Shown: positions 58,915 to 64,000 of the stretch, piece after piece
How positions within the stretch are numbered: position 1 is the first letter of the stretch
Layout of the letters: every line of letters starts with the position of its first letter
DNA from: UBA10210 sp964408425
GTDB taxonomy: Archaea; Micrarchaeota; Micrarchaeia; Norongarragalinales; Norongarragalinaceae
Direction: 5' to 3'
DNA length: 64,000 nucleotides
Assembly: GCA_964408425.1 (NCBI GenBank)
Contig: CAYOZI010000001.1
Location: forward strand, 1 to 64,000
Translations under genes and position numbers: made by a program
Notes under the pieces: generated by a model
Databases searched by the model: none
Seen by the model: the letters and a program-made list of their open reading frames with translations, nothing else
Told to the model about the DNA's origin: nothing

Positions 58915-59516
58915 TCTTTACCACCATGTTGCAAAAATGCAGTCATCCTGTCCGTCAGCCCCGAAACGTGGGCTTCCCTGCAAATTTTTAAAATCGCTAT
59001 TACCGCCAACGCCGTATTCCCCCCCTTCAAATACAACCTTCCGTTCTGCCCTACGAAAATCTCGGATTGCGCATGTTGTTTGATGAGGGAAATCATCGAA
59101 GCGTTCTTTCCTATCACTCTCGGGACTTTGACAGGCTCGATTTCCAAAACCTCGCCGTCCCAAAACCTTCTCGGTTCCGAAAGCAACGCCTCCCCTATTT
59201 CGTCAACGCTGAATACTTTAGAAGAAACCACGTCGCCGATCTTGAACTTTTCCCGCGTATCTCTCGCAGAGATTTTCCCTTCGAACGGGGAGTTCAAGTC
59301 GACCATCCAGCCGTAAAAACCCTCTTCCTTTACCACTCCGATGATGTAATCCCCCCTTTTCGGGAAGTACTGCCCCTTCAGGGGAATCAAGCGTTCGCTG
59401 TCAACCATTCCCATTACGGCGGAATAGGTCTTTCCATCTTCCACGTAAACCCCTTCACCCCGATACGCTTTCTCGGAAACCAAAGCGCCGGGCACTACCA
59501 AATTCTTCAAATTCAT
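58911..59516 (-). CDS. rrp4: Exosome RNA-binding subunit Rrp4
   Basis: 201 residues from the ATG at 59516; a GTG two codons earlier is also in frame. N-terminal, S1 and KH-like domains: GDYIIGVVKEEGFYGWMVDL and VPRVIGKNASMISLIKQHA. It caps the exosome and feeds RNA into it. Coupled to rrp41. Confidence 0.93.
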   Translation of the reverse strand: MNLKNLVVPGALVSEKAYRGEGVYVEDGKTYSAVMGMVDSERLIPLKGQYFPKRGDYIIGVVKEEGFYGWMVDLNSPFEGKISARDTREKFKIGDVVSSKVFSVDEIGEALLSEPRRFWDGEVLEIEPVKVPRVIGKNASMISLIKQHAQSEIFVGQNGRLYLKGGNTALAVIAILKICREAHVSGLTDRMTAFLQHGGKE

Positions 59517-59545
59517 TTTCACCCGTTTTTCTCAAAAACAAAATT

Positions 59546-60238
59546 TCATTTCAACTGTTTCGTCTGCACGCTTCCGCCAGTCATTTTGTTCAGCTTGTCG
59601 AAAAACTCCCCTTGCATTCCAGCGGGAATTTCGCAAACGCAAACCAAATCCCCTTCCTTAGTCCATTCTTCTTTTTGCAATCCGTATTCCTTCAAAGTCC
59701 CGTAAGCCCTGCCTGAATGCTCGGCGGGAATCTTGATTGCAATCTTGATTTTCTCCAGCGAAATGGGGATTATTTCCCTTATCGACTCGATCGCTTCCAG
59801 CATCTGCTCTTCCGCGCTTTTGAAGGCGTCGAACGAAAACTTCGCCTGGTCCAAAGCGTTCTGGATTCGAATCACGGGAATGGGCGTTTTCGCCCTCGGG
59901 TCAATCGCGTTCTTCGCTATTAATGCGATGACCCTAGTTTTCTTTTCCTCCAGCAATTTCCGCCTCTGGTCGGTCGTTAACTGCAATTCCCCATCCTTGA
60001 AAATCATCTTGGCGACGTCGAGAACGTTTTCAGTCCCGAACGCCTTTTTCAAAGCGGCTCCGGTCTGCCTCTCGCCTTTGTTCGCGTCCTTGAAAACCTC
60101 TTCGGCCATCAAAACGTTCGCGATATCCTTTCTCACGCCCGTCTTGTAATCGAACCCGAGCTTCGGGTCGACGAGAATCTCGAACTTCTCACCGCCTTTC
60201 TCCAGGCGCGCTATGATTGTATTCTCTATTCCGCTCAT
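59546..60238 (-). CDS. sdo1: SBDS/Sdo1 ribosome maturation protein
   Basis: 230 residues of the SBDS family, which helps mature the large subunit. ARLEKGGEKFEILVDPKLGF and ANVLMAEEVFKDANKGERQ, then LTTDQRRKLLEEKKTRVIAL, are the three expected domains in order. It sits between psmA and rrp4, as in many archaea. Confidence 0.95.
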   Translation of the reverse strand: MSGIENTIIARLEKGGEKFEILVDPKLGFDYKTGVRKDIANVLMAEEVFKDANKGERQTGAALKKAFGTENVLDVAKMIFKDGELQLTTDQRRKLLEEKKTRVIALIAKNAIDPRAKTPIPVIRIQNALDQAKFSFDAFKSAEEQMLEAIESIREIIPISLEKIKIAIKIPAEHSGRAYGTLKEYGLQKEEWTKEGDLVCVCEIPAGMQGEFFDKLNKMTGGSVQTKQLK

Positions 60239-60244
60239 GAAACC

Positions 60245-60958
60245 TCAACTGGTTTTCAATAACGAAGCGATTTTATCGGCGTTCAAAAACTCCACTTTCT
60301 TTACGCCCGTCCTTACGAGTGCCCCGTCGACGAGTTCAGGAGCGAGTTTTCCATCTGAAACTTTCTTCAACGCCTTCATACACAACTTCAAGCCCTCTTC
60401 CAAAGAAAGGCCTTCCTTGTACTCCTTTTCGAACAATTCTTCAACCACTTTCTTTCCGCTGCCGATTGCGGTAGCACGGTATTCAAACAAAGCCCCGCTC
60501 GGGTCTGTTTCGAATAACCTCAACTCCCCGTCAGCCCCGGCTATCAATAACGATACGCCGTAAGGCCTGACGCCCCCGTATTGGGTGTAAGCCTGGATGT
60601 GGTCGCCCACTTTCTTGGAAAGCATTTCCACGCTTATCGCTTCATCGTAAGTCAACCTGTGTTTTTGCGCTTCCAAGCGGGACATGTCGACGAGTTTTCT
60701 GGCATCTGCAACCAAACCTGAAGAAGCGGCTACGATGTGCGAATCGATCTGGTAAATCTTCTCGTGGCTTCCGCCTACGAGCAGTGAAGAAGAAAGGCGT
60801 TTTTGGGCGAGAAGGATGACTCCGTCCTTGCAAACCATTCCTACGCTCGTGGCGCCGGTTTTCACGGCTTCCCGCGCGTATTCCACTTGGAACAGCCTTC
60901 CGTCTGGAGAGAAAACGGTAATGGCACGATCGTAAGCAGACTGGCTCGGGGGGTACAT
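60245..60958 (-). CDS. psmA: Proteasome alpha subunit
   Basis: 237 residues. YDRAITVFSPDGRLFQVEYA is the conserved N-terminal segment that gates the proteasome; GATSVGMVCKDGVILLAQKR follows. It starts the exosome operon. The beta subunit gene is not in this window. Confidence 0.96.
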   Translation of the reverse strand: MYPPSQSAYDRAITVFSPDGRLFQVEYAREAVKTGATSVGMVCKDGVILLAQKRLSSSLLVGGSHEKIYQIDSHIVAASSGLVADARKLVDMSRLEAQKHRLTYDEAISVEMLSKKVGDHIQAYTQYGGVRPYGVSLLIAGADGELRLFETDPSGALFEYRATAIGSGKKVVEELFEKEYKEGLSLEEGLKLCMKALKKVSDGKLAPELVDGALVRTGVKKVEFLNADKIASLLKTS

Positions 60959-61105
60959 AATTCAATTCACCTCAATTTTTCTTTACAAATGCCTCGAAAA
61001 AAGGCTTTGCTGTCCTAAAACCACCTTAAAACCTGAAAAAGAGTGAAGCTCGCAGGCCTCAAAAACTCGTTTTTCTTTTTCCTTTTACAGAAAGCTAAGG
61101 CGGAA

Positions 61106-61120
61106 AACCATATTTATAAG
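61106..61120 (-). promoter_or_regulatory. Promoter of the psmA-exosome operon
   Basis: Reading leftward, CTTATAAATATGG is a good archaeal TATA box. Transcription would start near 61085, giving a leader of about 125 bases before psmA. The leader contains GAGGTGA near the start and no obvious gene. Confidence 0.5.
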
Positions 61121-61137
61121 TTTGTTTTCGGGAGGAA

Positions 61138-61560
61138 TCAAAGTTCCTTCAAAAGCGACAGCCTGTAGAGCTTGAAACCGCGTTTTTTGTACATTTTCAA
61201 GGCCGTCTTGTTTGCAGGATGGACAGTCAGGGAAACGCTCCCGATTCCCTTGCTCCTAAGAGCGGCAAGGCATTTCTCAAACAACGCCGTTCCAACCCCT
61301 TTCTTACGCCATTTTTCAGCCACGAAAAAGCTCGCAATGTAAGAAGTGCTGGAATCGGTGAAGCTGAGCCTCTTTTCGGCAACTATGGCGCCTATGAGCT
61401 TTCCCTCGCTCTCGGCTACAAAACAAGTGCCCTGAATGCGGTTTTTGAAAGCGGCTCTGAAAACTTTCAGGCCCTGAGAGAAAGCGGTTTTGGGAAAAAC
61501 TTCGGAGTCGAGCTTTGCAATGCGCAATACGTCGCTGGTTTTAGCAAGCCGAATTTTCAT
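61138..61560 (-). CDS. GNAT family N-acetyltransferase (RimI-like)
   Basis: 140 residues. The acetyl-CoA loop WRKKGVGTALFEKCL and the LIGAIVAEKRLSF, SVSLTVHPANKTALKMYKKRG parts are typical. RimI-type enzymes acetylate protein N-termini; another substrate is possible. It ends four bases before the RNase P gene's end, in tandem with it. Confidence 0.88.
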   Translation of the reverse strand: MKIRLAKTSDVLRIAKLDSEVFPKTAFSQGLKVFRAAFKNRIQGTCFVAESEGKLIGAIVAEKRLSFTDSSTSYIASFFVAEKWRKKGVGTALFEKCLAALRSKGIGSVSLTVHPANKTALKMYKKRGFKLYRLSLLKEL

Positions 61561-61564
61561 TTAC

Positions 61565-61873
61565 TCATCTCGTTCTTTTCGAAGGAGTGAAGGAGCCTTT
61601 GACTTCCTTAACCCTCAGCGCCACGTTTTTCCCTTCGAAAAACCGCTTTAATGCAAGAGCGGCTATCGTCCTCTCCAGGAGTTTAGTCGAGCATTTGATT
61701 ACTGCCTCCTGCTTTTCCGAATCGAATTGCTTGAAGGCGAAAGCCGCTTCCCCTGCCCCGGCTTCCCCCAGTATTTCAAGAACCGCTTGGGACAACAACC
61801 TTTTCGCGGAAATCTCGTCAAGCTTCTCCTCGCTTTCGACGGCAACAGTCACGTAACGTTTTTTCTCTCTCAA
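61565..61873 (-). CDS. rnp2: Ribonuclease P protein component 2 (Pop5/Rpp14)
   Basis: 102 residues starting at TTG (61873); the longer frame upstream has no Pop5 similarity. RYVTVAVESEEKLDEISAK, AVLEILGEAGAGEAAFAF and VALRVKEVKGS match Pop5. It helps RNase P remove tRNA leaders. Cotranscribed with the GNAT gene. Confidence 0.85.
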   Translation of the reverse strand: MREKKRYVTVAVESEEKLDEISAKRLLSQAVLEILGEAGAGEAAFAFKQFDSEKQEAVIKCSTKLLERTIAALALKRFFEGKNVALRVKEVKGSFTPSKRTR

Positions 61874-61937
61874 AACAACCCAACCCCTTCGAGAAAACCT
61901 GTTTTGTTTATTAATCCGCCAAGGCAATTTAATAGCT

Positions 61938-62360
61938 ATGGAGAAACCCCACGTTTTCGAAAGCCTCAACCCCCAGCTCGAGCGCATAATGCTCACAAAA
62001 CCTTGCGTGGTAATCGACTTGACTAAACCCGCAGGCTCTAAAACCCACTTTGAAACCGAAATGGGAAGCAAGCTCGACAGGGCTTCAGACCTACTCGTAG
62101 TCAAGGGCATTCACGACATCGGAGTGGGCGTAATCGTGGGCAGGATCAAAAGGCGGGTGAACAGGAATCCCGACTCGCACATATTCATTTACGGCTTTCA
62201 CAAGGGAATCTACGCCCTGTCGAGAAGCTTGAGGAAATACAAGCTCAGCCACGGCGTGGTCGTATCCCAGCAGCAGCTCAAGGAATTCGGCAAGCTGAAA
62301 AACCTGGGCAGGGAAGTCACGGCTAAAGAGCTAGCCGACGTTCTTAAGGAAGACCTCTAG
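61938..62360 (+). CDS. Conserved-looking protein of unknown function
   Basis: 140 residues: helix-strand pattern with KPCVVIDLTKPAGSKTHFET, LLVVKGIHDIGVGVIVGRIK and SHIFIYGFHKGIYALSRSL. No membrane segment. The final helix region (KELADVLKEDL) overlaps the convergent rdgB gene by 30 bases. No family recognised. Confidence 0.6.
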   Translation: MEKPHVFESLNPQLERIMLTKPCVVIDLTKPAGSKTHFETEMGSKLDRASDLLVVKGIHDIGVGVIVGRIKRRVNRNPDSHIFIYGFHKGIYALSRSLRKYKLSHGVVVSQQQLKEFGKLKNLGREVTAKELADVLKEDL

Positions 62361-62891
62361 TTTTTTGAAAGCCTTCGAACGGTGGTTTTGCTCGAACAAA
62401 AACTCATTCAAATCGCTTTTTGAAAAAGCGGCTACCGGAGTTTTGAAGCCCGAAGGAATGAAAACGCTCAAGTAAGGCAAGTGCGGTATTTTCCGTTTAG
62501 CCGGCTTTTCTGCAATCCTACCCCTGCACACGCCCTTGAACAAACGCACGTTCTTACCGTCGCAATAGCCCGCAATCGTCCGGAAAAAAGCTTTCCTTCC
62601 GCCGCATTTCCTTGAGAAACCGCCCAAACCAAGCCTGTTGAAGACACCCTTGCTGTTCAAGCCTGGATATCCCTTGAACCCTTCGACGAACAGCCCCGTA
62701 TCCTCTACCACCACGGGCTTCCCGGTTTTTTCGAACGCGTCCCACGCTTTCCTCACGACGAGCTGCTCATGGGAAAGCGTCTTGTCCTCGTGCAGATCAA
62801 GCGGGATTATTTTCACGTTCAGTTTCTTCATAATCCGCTTGACTTCCTTGGCTTTCCCCCTGTTGGAAGTGGCGAAAAGGACTGTTTTCAA
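62331..62891 (-). CDS. rdgB: RdgB/HAM1-type nucleoside triphosphate pyrophosphatase
   Basis: 186 residues. The start LFATSNRGKAKEVKRIMKKL, then GKPVVVEDTGLFVEGFKGYPG (substrate and metal site) and the end RSKAFKKLEVFL match the house-cleaning NTP pyrophosphatase family, which removes ITP and XTP. Confidence 0.92.
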   Translation of the reverse strand: MKTVLFATSNRGKAKEVKRIMKKLNVKIIPLDLHEDKTLSHEQLVVRKAWDAFEKTGKPVVVEDTGLFVEGFKGYPGLNSKGVFNRLGLGGFSRKCGGRKAFFRTIAGYCDGKNVRLFKGVCRGRIAEKPAKRKIPHLPYLSVFIPSGFKTPVAAFSKSDLNEFLFEQNHRSKAFKKLEVFLKNVG

Positions 62892-62911
62892 TCATATCCC
62901 CAGAAAAAAGC

Positions 62912-63382
62912 TCAGTAAACGACCTTGCAGTTGGATTTCAGCAGGAACGAAAGCACCTGGCGCGTCGGGATAAAATCTGGAGAAATACCCAGTTCGTACT
63001 CCCCTTGCGCAGAGCGTTTCTTTTTGAATAACAGGGAAGGCTCGACGCCGAAAAAGAATTCCAGCCACTTTTCCCTGCTCACTTCCGCCGCTTTCACGAA
63101 CTCCACGTCATTCCACTTCATCGATTGCGAACCGCGCTTGTCCGAAACGGTTATTTTTTCCGAATCGATTTTCACGAACCAGTCCTGGGAATCGGCAGCG
63201 CTTCCCCAAAGCTGGCCGAAAGTATCCAAAGCAAACAATCCCGACAACACCGCCAAAACGACTATCCAAGGGTTCGAAAGGGTTATCGGGTATAGGTACA
63301 GAGACAGCAGGAATACCGCCAGGTAAAAGAAAAACTCGGCGTAAAACCGTCCTGCAATCCTCGCCTTGAATTCCACGCTCAT
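62912..63382 (-). CDS. Membrane protein with PH-like domain
   Basis: 156 residues. Two N-terminal helices precede a soluble beta-rich domain (WFVKIDSEKITVSDKRGSQS, then MKWNDVEFVKAAEVS), like bacterial PH/DUF304-type proteins. Function unknown. Its start lies directly after the stop of the next gene upstream. Confidence 0.55.
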   Translation of the reverse strand: MSVEFKARIAGRFYAEFFFYLAVFLLSLYLYPITLSNPWIVVLAVLSGLFALDTFGQLWGSAADSQDWFVKIDSEKITVSDKRGSQSMKWNDVEFVKAAEVSREKWLEFFFGVEPSLLFKKKRSAQGEYELGISPDFIPTRQVLSFLLKSNCKVVY

Positions 63383-63913
63383 TTAACTCCCCCTCTTCGA
63401 ACGTTTTTCCGTTCCCGGCTTGACTCTGGGCTTGTCCAGTTTTGCAAAAAACCACACCAATACGAGTAACCCCAGAGAAACCAGGACACCATCGCTAAGG
63501 ACACGAATCAAGCTAGTTTGGTAATACTGCAGCGTACCTTGAAAAACCCAGGTAAACAAGTTTTGACAAGAACTGTTTAAGTAAGCCTGAATGTCGCCGG
63601 GCAGAAATCCAAATTGCGGATTCACGCACAAATCAACATAAGTTTGGTAAGAAAAATCGAGAACGTCGGCAACAGGGGCTTTAAACAACGCCATCAACAT
63701 GCCGGCAAAGGAAACCATCGCCACTTGCAGCCGCAAGTTTGAACCCCACTCCTTCGAAAAAACCTTGTGAAAAGTCCAACCAACTGCCAAAGCGAAAAGC
63801 ACAATGGACAGCAAGCTAATAAAACCGCCTACCGGAATTAAAACAGAGTCAAGTAGTTGGTAAGAAAACGCTACAGCTAAAGCAAACAAAACAACCGAAA
63901 GCCACTTGTTCAT
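63383..63913 (-). CDS. Membrane protein of unknown function
   Basis: 176 residues from the ATG at 63913, with about four hydrophobic helices and a Lys/Arg-rich tail (KPRVKPGTEKRSKRGS). Two Cys (DLCVN, SSCQN) sit in a long loop that is probably outside. Its stop abuts the next start, so both are coupled. No family recognised. Confidence 0.55.
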   Translation of the reverse strand: MNKWLSVVLFALAVAFSYQLLDSVLIPVGGFISLLSIVLFALAVGWTFHKVFSKEWGSNLRLQVAMVSFAGMLMALFKAPVADVLDFSYQTYVDLCVNPQFGFLPGDIQAYLNSSCQNLFTWVFQGTLQYYQTSLIRVLSDGVLVSLGLLVLVWFFAKLDKPRVKPGTEKRSKRGS

Positions 63914-63949
63914 TAAAGCCCAACCTCTCAACGGATTACCAGAACCTGG

Positions 63950-64000
63950 TTATTTAAACCCAAACTCGCTTTCAAACGCCTTTTTCGCCTGCAGCGGGGT
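63950..64000 (-). CDS. Possible C-terminal end of a further gene
   Basis: Reading leftward, the frame TPLQAKKAFESEFGFK ends in TAA at 63950. The window edge prevents a real test. The same TTTAAATA could be the promoter of the gene at 63383-63913, about 37 bases upstream of its ATG. Confidence 0.3.
   Translation of the reverse strand, partial: TPLQAKKAFESEFGFK

Overview
This window is a densely packed archaeal chromosome segment with one 100-base assembly gap. The archaeal markers are an exosome/proteasome operon (psmA-sdo1-rrp4-rrp41-rrp42), box C/D RNP proteins, split RNA polymerase B subunits with RpoH, RpoN and RpoD, Cbf5, a family B DNA polymerase, DUF106 and DUF424 proteins, TTG/GTG starts, BRE/TATA promoters and intron-bearing tRNAs. 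Short genes, a pared-down Nop5, a very short L14e, many small membrane proteins and large secreted proteins fit a DPANN-type archaeon (Diapherotrites/Micrarchaeota-like is my guess). The lineage cannot be proven from the sequence alone.

Layout. 1-4.9 kb: end of threonine dehydrogenase, an AbrB-like regulator, glycyl-tRNA synthetase, Nop5-fibrillarin and a methyltransferase. 4.9-8.2 kb: GT-C-like membrane glycosyltransferase genes, one crossing the gap. 8.2-9.1 kb: two tRNA-Arg genes flanking a toxin-antitoxin pair. 9.1-24.7 kb: a surface-protein locus transcribed leftward, with a tandemly duplicated three-gene cassette (anchored protein C, fibre-like protein A, Cys-repeat protein B), a third A copy, and a dockerin/CARDB metalloprotease. 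pyrB, map and a membrane protein lie inside it. 24.9-30.1 kb: DNA polymerase B, DUF424, a decayed NERD gene, two tRNAs and a LAGLIDADG-like endonuclease. 30.1-42.4 kb: ribosomal/RNAP cluster S13-S4-S11-RpoD-tRNA-Leu-L18e-L13-S9-RpoN, then Cbf5-L14e-Cmk-DUF106, a PqqD-M50 protease and an HD-GYP protein. 42.5-49.9 kb: RNAP operon rpoH-B''-B'-A, with A'/A'' fused. 50-55.4 kb: DNA glycosylase, thioredoxin reductase with two ferric-reductase-like membrane proteins, tRNAs and a surface protein. 55.4-64 kb: a doubly interrupted tRNA-Pro, the exosome/proteasome operon, RNase P protein, RdgB and small membrane proteins.

Two things stand out. First, five of nine tRNA genes carry introns, seven in all. 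Three are at non-canonical places: the T-loop of tRNA-Pro(TGG) and tRNA-Ser(GGA), with related introns in bulge-helix-bulge geometry, and the D-loop of tRNA-Pro(GGG). Second, the surface locus looks like a modular system. A near-identical signal peptide and stem carry a divergent Cys-rich tip, delivered next to a CX10C-repeat membrane protein and an LPETD-anchored protein, and the whole cassette is duplicated. The information-processing genes appear to form co-transcribed blocks, while the surface locus, the toxin-antitoxin pair, the NERD remnant and the endonuclease form the variable part.
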